This document shows, piece by piece, positions 26,570 through 45,722 of a stretch of DNA of 64,000 nucleotides (position 1 is the first letter of the stretch; the number at the start of each line of letters is the position of its first letter). Origin of the DNA: Piscicola geometra (taxonomy: Eukaryota > Annelida > Clitellata > Hirudinida > Piscicolidae). A program made the translations under genes and the position numbers. The notes under the pieces were generated by a model, which ran no database searches, was not told where the DNA came from, and saw nothing but the letters and a program-made list of their open reading frames with translations. Where the stretch lies: NCBI GenBank assembly GCA_943735955.1, contig OX030960.1:7499861-7563860 (forward strand), written 5' to 3'.

Positions 26570-28435
26570 CTAGGAAACATACTCAGACAGACACAACGAG
26601 GCATTAGTACCGCCGAAGCCGAAGGAATTAGTCAGCGCAATGCACTTTTCATCGCCCTTCCTCCACTCCTGCCTCTCTGAACTGACCAGATGCAACGGGA
26701 AAGGAATGGTGGATGGGTCAGTGAGGTTGAGGGTGGGTGGCACCATCTTGTGCCGGCATGCGAGGGCTGCGAAGGATGCCTCGGTCGACCCTGCCCCTCC
26801 CAGCATGTGACCAATGGCGCCCTTGGTGGACGAGACCAGAGGGAATCTGTCCTGTCCAGTGTGGAAGAGGGAGTGGATCGCCTCGGCTTCAGCGGCGTCT
26901 CCGAGCGGAGTGGAAGTGGCGTGTGCGTTGATGTAGCCGACGTCTGACGCATCGACTCTTGCGTCTCTCAACGCAGCCTTCATGCACCTCAAGGCACCGT
27001 CACCGTGCGGAGAAGGCGCTGTGACGTGGTTGGCGTCGGCTGAAAGTCCATATCCCAACACCTCTGCAATGGGAGAGGCCCCCCTCTGCAGCGCATGATC
27101 CAGACTCTCCAACACCATCACACAAGCGCCTTCCGAGATGACAAAACCGTCACGACGGGCGTCAAAAGGTCTCGAAGCCTCGCTCGGTCGGTCGTTGAAC
27201 GACGTTGACAACGCACGCATGCGACACAAGCCCGCCAAGACGAGTGGTTCAATGCACGCTTCGGTGCTTCCGCAAACCATCGCTTCAGCGTCGCCACAGC
27301 GGATGAAGCGGAAGGCGTCGCCGATGGCGTGTAGTCCCGTCGTGCACGCTGTGGCTGCTGAGTGGTTGGGTCCCTGTGGTGGTGTGGCGAAAGTTGAAGT
27401 TGAGTGGTGTAGTAGAGGTTGAGTGGGTTCAAGGGGAGAGGTTGAGGGGTTTGAAGGGAGCTTGAGTAGCGGTCAATAGAAGATAAAATGTTGTATTTCA
27501 GTTGGAAAAAAGATTACTCTACGAATGTAGGAATTATAATTTTTTAGATCAATAAAAATCAAAAAGAGAATAATGCACTGCTATAAAATGAAATAATATT
27601 AACAATAATAATAATAGGACTATGAAAAGAAAAAAAACTAAAAGAAGAAAAAGACTATAAAAAGAAAGAACAGTATTAATAATAATGAAAAGAAAACGCA
27701 CCTTAGCTTTAAACTGAATGCTGACCAATCCAGCTGTCATGTTGGTGAGTATTTGAGGAATGAAGTGCGGACTGAGCTTGTTGTACGCCTCGTCGAACCT
27801 CGCGCCTGCCTCCCTCACTCGCCAAGTCTCCACCAGACTGCTGCCCACTGCAACTCCTGCAAATTAATTAATTATTTATAGGTATGTATAGGTTTTTATT
27901 TAATGTGATTAAATTAAAAACAAATATCAAAAATAAATAAGTTAATAATAAACGTAATTTTTGATGCCAAAAAGACAAGAATATCTCACCAGTTTGTAGT
28001 TGTGTTTCTTCTTTCGAAAGATCGAGGCCTGACTGTGTGATGGCGTCGTTGGCAGCTCTGAGGACGTACATTGAAGCCATGGAGGCACATTTGGTGTTGC
28101 AGCGAAGGTCCATTTTGTCCAGGTTGAACTCGCCATTGCCACTGCCCCTCTTCACAATGCCTGCTATCCGGCTTGGTATCTTCTTGTAAGCTGTGCGTGT
28201 GTTTGTTTAAAATAACTATTTTAAATTTTCACTTAAAAACTTCAAGGATGGGTTATTGACTGAATATTTTGAGCTATTATTATGTTGGTAATTCTTTCAT
28301 ATAAATCTTCACACCTGAATCCACTAGTTGGGAGATACCACTCTTTGCATCAAGCAGTCTTTTCCACACCAACTCAGTGCCCGTGCCCAGGCAAGTAACA
28401 AGACCTATGCCAGTTATCACCACCCTTTTCACCAT
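26570..28435 (-). CDS. OXSM: OXSM, 3-oxoacyl-[acyl-carrier-protein] synthase (type II), complete
   Basis: A KAS II-type condensing enzyme that elongates acyl chains on acyl-carrier protein; animal OXSM works in mitochondrial fatty-acid synthesis and lipoate supply. Four minus-strand exons: 28315-28435, 27990-28190, 27702-27856 and 26570-27373; 1281 nt, 426 residues (human 459). The N-terminus [15 protein letters not shown] is the thiolase-fold start. The catalytic Cys lies in ATACTTG (C169). The two catalytic His residues lie in [11 protein letters not shown] (H310) and [15 protein letters not shown] (H348, with K343). [12 protein letters not shown] closes the C-terminus. All active-site residues are present. 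The start Met at 28435 has an in-frame stop 27 bases upstream and no acceptor between, so no cleavable presequence is seen. It lies 299 bp downstream of a same-strand BLOC1S6-like gene. Confidence 0.95.
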
Positions 28436-28734
28436 TATTATTATATTTATTTGAATAATTTAATTTAGTGGCAAGGTCAAATCATTGAAGTTGAAATTTT
28501 TTCATTACTCTTTTACAGTTTTTCAAGTTTTGCAAATTTAAATGTGAAAAATAATACATTTGAAATTATATTTGGAAATAAAGCTCTTTTACTTCAAAAG
28601 TACTTGATGCTTGTATTCAAAAGTTAATTAATGTAAAATGTAAAAAGTAGACAAAAGTATAAAAAAATTTATACCAAGTTAAAATAAATTTATAAAATTC
28701 ATTATTATTTAGAATTATGAAAAAATTATATAAG

Positions 28735-29450
28735 TCAAGTTATATTCGTTGTTTCCATTGTTATTTTCTTTTCCAGTTCTTTATCCAGGCGTTCTCTTGT
28801 TTCTTGCTCACAACACTTGAGTGACCGTTCCTGGCGATTTTTAGAAAAATTTTCGTCTAAACTAAAAAAAAATATGAAGGCAAAAATCACTAATAAGTCA
28901 ATAAATTAAGTAACCTTCAAAGATGTAACTTTTTGGCTTAGTAATTTCATTTCTTGCTTAATTTTCTCCATTTTATCCTTATAAACTATCATCTTGTACA
29001 TCTTGGGTGTATGTATTTACATAAGTTTAAAAAAAAACTCATTAAAAAAAGTATCTTAGGCAAATATTAATTTTATTACCACTTGACAGATCTCTTTATA
29101 ATTTGGATTCTCAGAAATATTTTGATTTTCTTGTATGATAGTTTCCAATACTGACTCTTGGCTTTTTCTGTGAAATTAAATTATTATTAAAATTTTTATT
29201 TTTTGCAATATTTTTGTAAAGAAAAATAGTATAAAAAATCGAGCTCACAAAATAATGTTCAAATTCATCTCTTCTTCATTTTCTTCTAAACTTTTTAGTA
29301 TTTTGGAACATGTATCTGTTACACAAAATGTATTTATTGTTGAAATTTATTTGTAAATTAAAAATTTTAATTGCATATTTCTTTAACGATATCGATAAAA
29401 TAACATTAGAAAATTTCTAAAGCACCTAAAGAATCGAAAGGAGATTCCAT
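28735..29450 (-). CDS. Small coiled-coil protein resembling BLOC1S6 (pallidin)
   Basis: Five short exons give a 120-residue protein: 29426-29450, 29249-29315, 29080-29167, 28915-29001 and 28735-28830, all GT-AG with matching phases. The chain is mostly helical. Its second half, YKDKMEKIKQEMKLLSQKV then TSLKERSLKCCEQ, lines up with pallidin's pattern of K-L-x-x-I-x-K-E-M, L-x-x-K-x-x-x-L-K-x-R-x-L-K and a following Glu/Arg-rich helix; ESVLETIIQE fits the upstream helix. Pallidin is a subunit of BLOC-1, which serves lysosome-related organelles and endosomal sorting. The last acceptor (28831-28832) was chosen because it alone keeps both phase and similarity; an upstream acceptor at about 28848 leads to a different tail. 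Other small coiled-coil subunits, such as the KxDL family, cannot be excluded by eye. Confidence 0.55.
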
Positions 29451-31047
29451 AATTTAAGGGTTTAACTCGATCGTGTTACGTGGGGGATGATAGCATCGTT
29501 ATTTAAAGCTAAGAATTATGTTAAGCTCTAAATAAACTTTTCTATGTACCTAGTTTAAAAAAATATTGCTTTAAGTATGAAATAAAAATGTATAATTCTG
29601 AATTTATAGATTCTATATAAAATAGTTTTAAAATTAAAAAATAATGTACTGGAATATATATTAATATTAATATATATTCATCCACTTTATTACACGCTCT
29701 AATGCGGTCTCTTTACAATCTTCTATAGATTTACATAATAACACACTTATAAATACATGCGCGCCTGAGAAAACTCATATACACACACATGACACACATA
29801 TATAAAGAATGGAAGGGTGCTGAGAGGTTAAAGATTTGAAAAAACCAATTTAAACCATTATTCACTTTCTAATGAAGTTATAAGTGCTTTTATGAATAAC
29901 ACAAATTTAATTCTAAAAATATAGTTAAAGAATAAAAAACTCCAAATATTTTATTAATAAATTTTGAAGTTGTTACAAGTCCAAAATTGGATACTCAAAG
30001 CATTCAAGGAAATCCAACTTCAAAAAAATAAGCCTCCGAAACTCACTTCACCCACTTCATAATGCTGCCACCCTTCTCACTCCCATCAAAACATCACCAT
30101 CTTCATCCCTTCTCCCTCCTCCTCTTCCTCTTCCTCTCCTTACATCCGATCAAGTGCCAGTTCAACCGTTAGTGCCTTCCCTTCTGCTACCAGTCATCCC
30201 TACTGCTTATTTAAATAATATTTTAATCCCAATTAATGGTTGGAATTTATACAGAAAAATCAAATAACTAATAAATATAATTTGTATTTATATTCTTTGA
30301 GGTTTTAAATACTAAATTTTATATATTTTCTATTTTTGTTTATCATAATTTTAACTTGGTAAATTATTTTCAGCTTTTTTGTTAAGCTGTTGAGTTCAGA
30401 GCTTACTCAACTGGAAAATTGCAAAAGTGTATAAATGTTTATATTAGTCCGTGTAAATAAAAAATCAAGCGAAAAATCATAATATGATCTAAGCAAAGTC
30501 TTTCAGAAAAGTTTTTCCGTATTTTAAAAGCATATAAAACAACAAAACAATAAATACACACATAAAATATTAGGTATTTAAACCTCACATTCTGAAAAAA
30601 TCCATTAAATTTCCCTACCAAAATTATGAAAATAAAACAAAATCCGTGCAATAAAAGTCTCAAATGTAAAGCGGGGGAGCTGGTGTAGCGGCCATTAATG
30701 CCATAACGGTAAAAGGCTCGTAGACAATGCACCACACAATGCAAGTTAAATCGTTTGAAGGCATATTTATGAATCTTCTTTGAGTCCTGCTTCAAAGCTG
30801 CCTCCGGATCCTTTTGTAAATTACCCCCTGTCTTCTTCTTTGTCTCACTACGTGTATGTCTCCTTGTCTCAATGCGTGTATATTTCTTTGTCTCTCTGCA
30901 TGTATGCCTCTATCATGCTTCTTATGCGTGTATGCCTCTCCACCTAGGTACTTGAGAATTGTTGTCCTGCGTGTTCAAGAAGGTTTCTTACACGTCTTAT
31001 GATTTTGGTTTCTTTGTCTAGCTGCTTATTTTTATTTTTTCATCTTT

Positions 31048-31269
31048 CTATCCATCCATCCATCCATCCATCCATCCATCCATCCATCCATCCATCCATC
31101 CATCCATCCATCCATCCAATCATCCATCCATCCATTCATCCATCCATCCATCCATCCATCCATCCATCCATCCATCCATCCATCCATCCATCCATCCATC
31201 CATCCATTCATCCATTCATCCATTCATCCATCCATCCATCCATCCATCCATCCATCTATCCATCCATCC
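31048..31269 (+). repeat. (CCAT)n microsatellite
   Basis: About 55 units of CCAT with a few CATT variants. Confidence 0.97.
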
Positions 31270-31747
31270 GGGTTATTACGACCATTTCTTTGTGTGCGTG
31301 TCATTTTCAATAATGCTCCGGTTCCACCGTTTCTGCAATAACTATCAATAAAAGTAAAAGTAATAAAAATAATAATTATTATAATTTTAATAATAATAAT
31401 GTAAAAATGAGGAAACTCAATATTTTTATTATTTATAGGATAAATAACTAAAAAAAACACCAACTTACTATTCTTATTGTTATTTCCCAAAAAATTTATG
31501 ATTTCAATTGCATCTTGTAAAAAAGAACGAGCAAACATAATAAACAATGATTGAAATAACGTTCATTTAGTGGCATTCCAGAATTCATGTTCGTATGTTT
31601 GCCGTTGTTACAATCATTCTCAATCATCAGCCACCTCGGTTTTGTCTTGGGTCGTAATAAGTATGGATATTCTGTCGATTTTCTTTATCAATTCTATTAG
31701 TATCAGTTCATATATTTATTATTGGTATTATTAAAATAATAATGATT

Positions 31748-31981
<234 letters not shown>

Positions 31982-32092
31982 TAATAATAAAAATGAATTG
32001 TATTAATGCCATTGTATTTTTGGTTATTAACGATCGGCGTGGATGTCACCGAGCGAATGTTGAGACTTCCTGTCGATCAATGGTTATGGTGG

Positions 32093-32380
32093 TGATGATG
32101 ATGATGATGATGGGGTTGATGGTCATGATGATGATGATAGTGATGATGAAGAGGATGATGATGATAATAATGATGATGGTGATGAGGGAAGAATGTAGAT
32201 GATAACGATGTTGTGTAAGTGAAAATGATTATTAGAATGGGGGAGTTGTATTTGATGATGGTAGTCTTAGTGATGATGAGAAAAGAAAATATACTTTTGT
32301 AATGATGATGATGATGAAGATAATGAAACAAATGAGAATTAAAAAGATGATAATGATAATGATGACGAGGTCTCGTAACA
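32093..32380 (+). repeat. GATGAT-rich tract
   Basis: Imperfect GAT/GATG units, densest at 32093-32190 and 32300-32372. Confidence 0.75.
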
Positions 32381-32973
32381 CGTGAGCTCACCTGTCAGCG
32401 GTATCGGTTTGTAAAAGTGTAAAGCCGTTGAACAAATTTGGATTCACGAAAGTTTTTAGATCGCTTTTTTGCCTTGACAGCCAATCGATGCATGCATGCA
32501 AAAGACTATATCTTTAACAATTCCATCACTTTTGCACCAAAAATAATTGTCAAAATATTTTTAAGATCATAAATATTTGTTAAAAAGTTTTCTTTTCTTA
32601 AAACTCACCGAAAAAAGTGTTCAAAATCTAACAACATTAGAAAAAAAGCATTCTTTTGTTCTTTAAAGCTTTTTCAGAAAAAGCACACTTAAATCCTTTC
32701 TTGTTTTAGAGCTCCATTTGTGAGCAGTTTCTTTCACAGACGCCTTTCTTCTCTCACAAAGGCGCGTAGAGTGAGCTCGAAAGACTCTAATGTCTAGCCA
32801 TTAGCGGCAATCTCACCGCTTGAATATTTCATTCCACTCCGGTCCTTCCATAGAAGCATCACACAAAATCCTCTGCAGCCTTCCTCTTTGAAGCTTTATT
32901 AGCAGTTTATTCTAAAGTGTTTTCCAGAGACGTCCTTGTAGTCAGACAAAAACACACATCCATACAGAAATAC

Positions 32974-33060
32974 AACCAGACATCCAACCAGACATCCAAC
33001 CAGACATCCAACCAGACATCCAACCAGACATCCAACCAGACATCCAGCCAGACATCAAAG
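32974..33060 (+). repeat. 12-bp minisatellite
   Basis: About seven copies of ACATCCAACCAG, the last ones degenerate. Confidence 0.92.
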
Positions 33061-33219
33061 CAGACATACAAACAAAAAGGCAAGTGCCTCGAAAGCAGGA
33101 GTTTTGTGATGAAAGGGGCGAGAGTGGGTCTACGTGAGGCTCTTGGAGCACTGATGCATGCAAGCAAGCACTATCTGTCGACACTTAAATGCACAATGTG
33201 CATTGAACATACTATCACA

Positions 33220-33460
33220 TACATACATACATTGTATTTAACATAAATACAACGATACATACATTGTATGTATGAACGATACATACAATTTATATAATAT
33301 AAATACAACGATACATACTTTGTATGTATGTAATATACATACAATGTATTTAACATAAATACAACGATACATAAAATGTATATAACATACATACAATGTA
33401 TATAACATAAATAAAACGATACATACATTGTATGTAACAGACATACAATGTATGTTACCT
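33220..33460 (+). repeat. Tandem array of palindromic ACATACAATGTATGT units
   Basis: Units of about 45-60 bp contain CATACATTGTATGTATG or close variants plus ACATAAATACAACGATACAT. Each unit is nearly self-complementary. The array's last motif, ACATACAATGTATGTTAC (33441-33458), recurs exactly at 59107-59124. Confidence 0.85.
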
Positions 33461-33835
33461 ACACATAGGCCCATATTCTTTGACGCAAACCCTCAAACTT
33501 TCAAACACGCACACCTCTCCAAGCATACATGAAACAAAACAAATGCTTTCACACATGTGCGTTGAAGTGGCAGACACGTTCTGAAAAAACACACAAGAAG
33601 GCACATAAAATGGCACAGATGCATACAGAAACAAACACACCCAGACTCTTACAAACACACACAGACACAAACACAAACAGACACAAACACACACAGATAT
33701 CATACACACACAGAAACATACAAACACACACAGACACACACAAGCACATGCCCCTCTTAAATCATAAAGGCAGAACTTACACGCTACACATTGGCATGAG
33801 GATATGAGAGACGGAAGCAGGCGTAAGTAGCAAGA

Positions 33836-33930
33836 TACTCAAACAGGCAAGCGAACAGACAAGCAAATAGACAAACAAACAGACAGACAGACAGACGGAT
33901 AGACAAACAGACAGACAGACAAGCAGAAAA
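33836..33930 (+). repeat. ACAGACAG/ACAAACAG repeat
   Basis: Short CAGA/CAAA tetranucleotide tract of about 95 bp. Confidence 0.8.
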
Positions 33931-35752
33931 ACAACCAAAGACATCTGCCCAAACAAGAGTTGAGAGCGAACAAACATGCGTGCTTCATAATTGAGGAGGC
34001 ATAAAAATCGAAACCAGTGAAGCAGAAAAAGAAGTTAAAAGTTCAAATTTAATATAACATAAATCTAAAACCCTTCAAAAATTTTTATATATGAATTAAA
34101 ACTAAAATGTTCAAAAAAGTGAGAAAAACTAGATGAAAAGTGATAAAATAACATGGCAGGCACGCGCGGCGTGGAGAAGGCTGCATGGCTTGAGGAGGTT
34201 TCTGGACCTTAAATTATCCTTTATGCTCCGAAAGACTTTGTGCTGTTCTTCATTCTGTCCTTTGTGATGTTCTTCAAGATTTTCTTTATTCCGTTCTTTA
34301 TGGTTTGTGTATTATATCTTTTTATCTTTTATTTAAGAGAACAAATATATGTACTTTTATCACACTTTCTATCATTATATTTCTTAGAAAAAAATGTCTA
34401 ACATATTTTTTACTTTTACAAATTTAATAAATTTTGTTAAAGAATTCTTCCGAAGTGTTTATGAATTCATTTAGATTTATCACTCCCATGGAAACCTATG
34501 TCATCTCATTACTCTTCCGAATCATTTAAAAAAATATTCTTTAAATGTTTATAAAAATTATTTTTTAAATTTTTTCAAAAATATTTTTTAGATAACTCTA
34601 TATTTATTTCTTAAATTATTTTAAGTTATATATTTTTTAATCTCGTCTCAAATATCTTCAAAAAATTATTTTCCGGCAAGGTAAAATTTCAAGCGAGTTC
34701 TCAAATGCATATAAACACTTGTAATTATATTAAAAATGGGAAAAAATTTTTGGACGACTCGGCATCATCACTTCTCCCAAAATGTTCCTAGAAAATTGCT
34801 CGGTGTTAAAACTCTTTTTCGAGAAACAGCGAATAAAGAAAGCTATCTAAAAACTAAAAGTTTTCATGGAAACTTAAATTAAAAGTTTTTCGCAAAACAT
34901 TTTAAAAGGGCGCACTCTTGTTTTATAGTACATTTCAAGGAAATTCGAGGCGTTAGCGACTCTAATGCGCTTCTTCTCGATCGCACTCGATGCATGGAGG
35001 AGCTTGAAGGTTTGTGTGAGCACAAGAGCTCGAGCAACACTCGCCCACGCTCGTTCGAATTTTTTATACTTGAAAAAGGAAGAGAGTGACAAACACAGAA
35101 AGTATAGGATGCTGATGGTGTTGAGAGAGTAAGGAGCTTGTGTAAAGAACAGGTGACATAATCTCAAACAGTGAGAATGCATGCATAATCAACGTGCTTC
35201 ACTAGGTTAAACACACATATATGCAGTGATAACCACACTTGAAGACACAGAAAAACACACGTGCACATCTAAACTTTCACGCACACACACATGCACAAAA
35301 CTCTCAAAAAAAGCATGAAGCGACTATAAAATGTTAACGACTTGTGAAGAGATGTGATGTGCTGATGATGCCAAACATTAAACACAAAATCATCATTGGT
35401 TGAATAAATGCTTAAAAAATAAATTTTTCTTTTTTTCATGTTGTTTTTTTTTCGAAAAATAGTTTTATCTGATAATCCATTTTTATATTTTAAAAAGGAA
35501 AAAAACAAACAAATGTTGTTAATGTCCAGCCATTTCCCGTTTTTTTTCAAAACTTTTTTCAAAATAATTATTTTTGAATTATTAACCATATTTTTGAAAA
35601 TAATCTTATTTATTTTTATCGTTTTATTCGCTTTCTTCAGCAGTATCGAATGTGACGGAGGGCTTATTAACGACACAATATACCACGGCACGCTCTCACC
35701 TAGCATTCAAGCACGTCTGCTTCTTTATACGCCTCTTCCTTTGTCTCTTCGT

Positions 35753-35955
35753 ATGTGACTCTTTGTATGTGTCTCTTTGTATGTGTCTCTTTGTATGTGT
35801 CTCTTTGTATGTGTCTCTTTGTATGTGTCTCTTTGTATGTGTCTCTTCGTATGTGACTCTTTGTATGTGACTCTCTGTATGTGTCTCTTTGTATGTGACT
35901 CTTTGTATGTGACTCTTTGTATGTGTCTCTTTGTATGTGACTCTTTGTATGTGTT
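35753..35955 (+). repeat. 14-bp minisatellite
   Basis: About fourteen copies of TATGTGTCTCTTTG, some with GACT in place of GTCT. Confidence 0.95.
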
Positions 35956-36317
35956 TCTTTTTCCTCATTTTTATACGTTTTGTATAATATTATTTGTTAA
36001 TATTTTTATTGACATGTTTGTGTATGTGTGTTTTTACCTGTGTTTGTATGTGTGTGTTTGTGTTTGTAGTTGTGTATGTATTTATGTTTTAATGTGTTTT
36101 TGGATGTGTTTTTGTGTTAATGCGTGTGAGGTTGATTGTATGCCTTGAGTGCACTTGCAAGTTTCAAGCTTTGCCTTTGTATTCATTCTTAGGAAGGTGT
36201 GAAGGCTTGAATGTACGTGCATGGTTGTTTGCGTGCGTGTGACTTCAATGCTTCTTTCCCACCTCATCACCATATCAAACGGCTGTTTTTATTGTCGTAT
36301 TGGAAATCGATTTTATG

Positions 36318-36505
36318 CTACACACACTGAGACACACACTGACAAACACACTGACACACACACTGATACACGTACTGACAGACACACACTGACACACACA
36401 CTGACATACACACTGACACACACACTGACACACACACTGACACACACACTGACACGCACACACACCCACACACACTGACACACACACCCCCACACACACA
36501 CACAC
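36318..36505 (+). repeat. ACACACACTGAC minisatellite
   Basis: About twelve copies of a 12-16 bp unit, ending in a C-rich CA stretch. Confidence 0.93.
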
Positions 36506-37257
36506 AAAAGATAATAAATGGTTGCTGCTAATTCCTATATTTCATCTTCAAAAAAAATCGGTTTTGCAACTTTTTATGTAAATGCCTGCGATAATGGCGG
36601 CGGTATAAAATGGAGGCTTGCAAATGATAAGTGGTTTTGGATCGAATTCATTTCTTCTATTGATGATTTCGCATTAGAAAATAAAATCCATCTATCGGTG
36701 GAATTCTAATTTGTGTAGCGCCAAGCCACGAAGGTGTTTCGGAAAGTGTGTGAGATTTATGGCCACCTTTCCCGTGCCTTCCCGAAGCACTACACTCTTC
36801 TACGCGTTCAGCATTTTTGAGTGTTTTATCGATGCTTTTGCCTTTTCATTGGATTGCTTTGCTACCACCCATCCATCCATCTATTCCTTCACTCATTCAT
36901 CCATCCTTTAATTCATTCATCCACCCATCCTTTACTTCATCCATCCATCCTTTACTTAATTCATCCATCCATCCTTTACTTCATCCATACGCCACCCACC
37001 TCGGTCATTCGTCAAACCTAGTCAGGATAGAGTATTTCATTAATTAAGGTTTAGAAGTCAGTTTAAAAGTGCATTGATATCATTCGGAATTTCTATTTCG
37101 AACCATCAAGGCTTTCAAGCAAAGGCACCATGGCGCCTCTTGCATTAGAAAGCATTTAGCAAAAATGTGTCACGTGACGAGGCATGATCACGTGCTTGCT
37201 GGCTAGCATGATTAACGAGACCTCAACGACCCATCAAGTACCCTTGTCACATCCTTT

Positions 37258-37460
37258 CATTTACTCATCCATCCATCTGTTTTCGCATCCATCCATCTGC
37301 CCACCCATCCATCCATCTATCTGAATCATCATCCATCCATCTACCCATCTATCCATCCATCCATCCATCCATCCATCTACCCATCCATCCATCCATCCAT
37401 ACATCCATTCGAACACTCATCCATTCATCTTCCCACGCATCCATCCATCCATCCTCTTAC
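37258..37460 (+). repeat. (CATC)n tract
   Basis: Interrupted CCAT units; a shorter tract of the same kind lies at 36868-36990. Confidence 0.9.
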
Positions 37461-38944
37461 ATTCACATCCATCTTTTATTTTAGTTTTATTTCTTTTTTA
37501 TTTATCTATTTGACCATCCATTCATTTTTCATCTACCCATCGATCCATCTTTCAACATTTAGCATCGTATAATCTTCTATAATTCTTCTCTGTGGAATTC
37601 AAAATGATGGCAGAAAACGTTTTTTGAAACAAAATATACAAAAAAGTTTTTCATTAAAAAGAAAAGATAGTTTCAAAATTATTTTCGGTGCAATTTTCCG
37701 TAAACCTTGCATGCGATGAAAAAAAGAAAAGTATTTCTAAAACTCTATACAAAAACGAAGCGATTTTTACGGAGATAAATATATTTTATTTTTCAGTGAA
37801 AATATTTTTTCGTTATGAGTTTTGCAAAACAAAAAAATGTATTCAGAGAATCGTGGATGGAGAATAAAATGGAAGATTCGAAATAGAAAAACGTGTCAAA
37901 AAATATCTGTTAAAAATGGGAAAATGAAATATTGCCTGAAAAGCTAGAGGATTATGCCGCGTTGAGAAAAAAAGAAATACAATATTAAAGTAAAGCCTTT
38001 TTATTAAAAAAATATTCTTTCTAGAAAAAAAAAATAAAAAAAAAACCATTTTAACATAAAAACTTGTTTCCAAGAAAAAAACACAATATTTAAATAAAAC
38101 TTTTTTCCAAGAAAAAAAACCAAATATTAAAATAAAACTTTTTTTATTAAAGAAAAATATTCTTTTTCCAAAAACAAAAAAACTCGCTATTTTCGCGTCC
38201 ATAAGTCAAACTTTCGTCTGGCGATTTCTTGGACTTGAACACCTCTCGCTTGTATGTCTCGCGAGGATCAATCGTTCCTCTTGCAACTTGGCTGCAAGCT
38301 TCCATGTCGAGAGTCTCAAAATGTTTGTGACGTTCCTTTGGTTTGAATGCGTTTATGGAATTGGAGAGCTGCTCGTGTGATTTGTGAATGTGTTAGGGTG
38401 ATTTGTGAATGGAAATTTACCGGAATAAAAAATCTAATTAGATTCTTTATTAGATATTTAAATTTGAAAAAACTGAAAATGTGGAATTGAATAGGAATAG
38501 ACGAAGCTGTCAAAGGGAGTAATTAGTTCGACGAAGGCACAAAGGACTTTCCTGCGGTGCGTCCTCGGTCGTTCTGACGAAGTAATCACCAGCTGCGTGA
38601 AAAGGTGATGAGTAAAAAGAGATACAGGAAGACGAGTTTAATGCGAAGATGAGAATATTCTCCGAATTCCACGAAACGTTATAACCTTTATGGAATATAA
38701 GATAAATCACACAAAAATACCAATAAAAGAGCCGATAAAAGCGACGAAATGAGTAATAACATTTATGTGGGGTATGATTCTTGCGGGATGAATCTCGGAC
38801 GCGGACATTTTGGAAGGCATAAAAAGCGATTAAAGACTCAATTCCTTTTCATCAACCCGTCGTAAAAGGCGGGGCTGGCTCGTTACTGGAGCATCAAACG
38901 CCTTCTTATTACGCATCTTACGCCCTTCATCGCACTCATCAAGA

Positions 38945-39245
38945 ACTATTTAAAGTTTCATTTTTAAATTTTTGCTTGTTGTTGTTTCTAGTTTTTTTTA
39001 AAACTTTCGTTTAAAGTTTCATTTTTAGTTTTTACTTGTTGTTGCTTCGAGTTTCTATTTAAAGTTTAATTTAAATTTCATTTTTGTTTTCTCTTGCTGT
39101 ATCTTGTTGCTAAATAAAGTTTTCTTTTTTTTCTTCTTATTTCGAGGCACTATTTGAATTTTCATTTTTTTAGTTTTTTCACTTTTTGTTTCTAGTTTAT
39201 ATTTAAAGTTTCATTTTTAGTTTTTTCTACTCGTTGTTTCATATT
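38945..39245 (+). repeat. Degenerate tandem of TTTAAAGTTTCATTTTTAG units
   Basis: Five or six imperfect copies of a roughly 50-60 bp unit containing AAAGTTTCATTTTTAGTTTT and CTTGTTGTTTCTAGTTT. A similar A/T-rich tandem lies at about 37980-38170. Confidence 0.75.
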
Positions 39246-40215
39246 GTGGAAACTTGTGAGATTAAATTTAGCACGAAAACACGAGAGTGAATGGAGAAAA
39301 TTAAACGCAAGAGTTCGTAAGCAGACTCTAGTTGGTGCTTCAACGTGGCATAATTCAAATTTTTTCCGTATTTTGAAATATTTTTTTCTAAATTATGCAG
39401 GCCTAGAGAATCGAGTCATTAAGCAGGTCATTACGAAATGGAACTTCTGGAGTTATTTAAAAGCACAATTTTTTGACTCCATTAAAAAAGTTATTTGACG
39501 AAAATAACAAAATAAAAAATAAATCTAAAAAATACGTGGCAAAAACTTATTTATTTATTTAAATATAAGAATTTTTAAAAAGTAGTAGTGGTTCTAAAAA
39601 TATTTTTTTTGCAAGTTGCATCCAATTAAGAAAAAAAGAAAAATGGAAATTTTAAAAATTCACGAAAATCCATTCGTTTCCACTTGAGTGCAATCATCAA
39701 ATATTCAAACGTTTTGCAAAAAACGTTTTTTTAAATATTAAAAATTATACAGAAAACATAGTTTTTTTCTTACATTTTTGTTTCAAACTTATCTGTGACA
39801 AAAAGATCAATTTAAAATTCAGAAACATGAAAATCTTTAAAAATAAACTTTAAATAATGCATCTTTAGAAAAACTTTTGTGTCATAGAAACAACAGGTCT
39901 TGTTTTTACAATTTTAAGATTTTCTACATGATAATTCACGTAAGTTTATGTGCGGTAAATGCGTTGGTAAGTTTCCATACGTAAAAATTGATTTCTTTAT
40001 TCCTTTTCATTCGTCTATGTAATTTGAAAAAAAACTTTTTGCATCAAATCTACAACGCCACAAAGTTAAAAACTCATCTACAAACTACAAATAACATTCC
40101 ACAACACCACTGATCACTAAACACTACAACACAAAAACACACCACACCTAGCACACAACAAAAACACAACACAACACCACACAACACCACACATCCCACC
40201 ACACACAACACACAG

Positions 40216-45722
<5,507 letters not shown>

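Noticed and set aside
29761..30200. Search for a further exon or promoter upstream of the BLOC1S6-like gene
   Set aside because: Only AT-rich DNA and a C/T-rich patch; nothing convincing.
36518..36709. 63-residue frame (VAANSYISSSKKIGF...)
   Set aside because: Short, lies next to a minisatellite, with no recognisable domain or matching exons.
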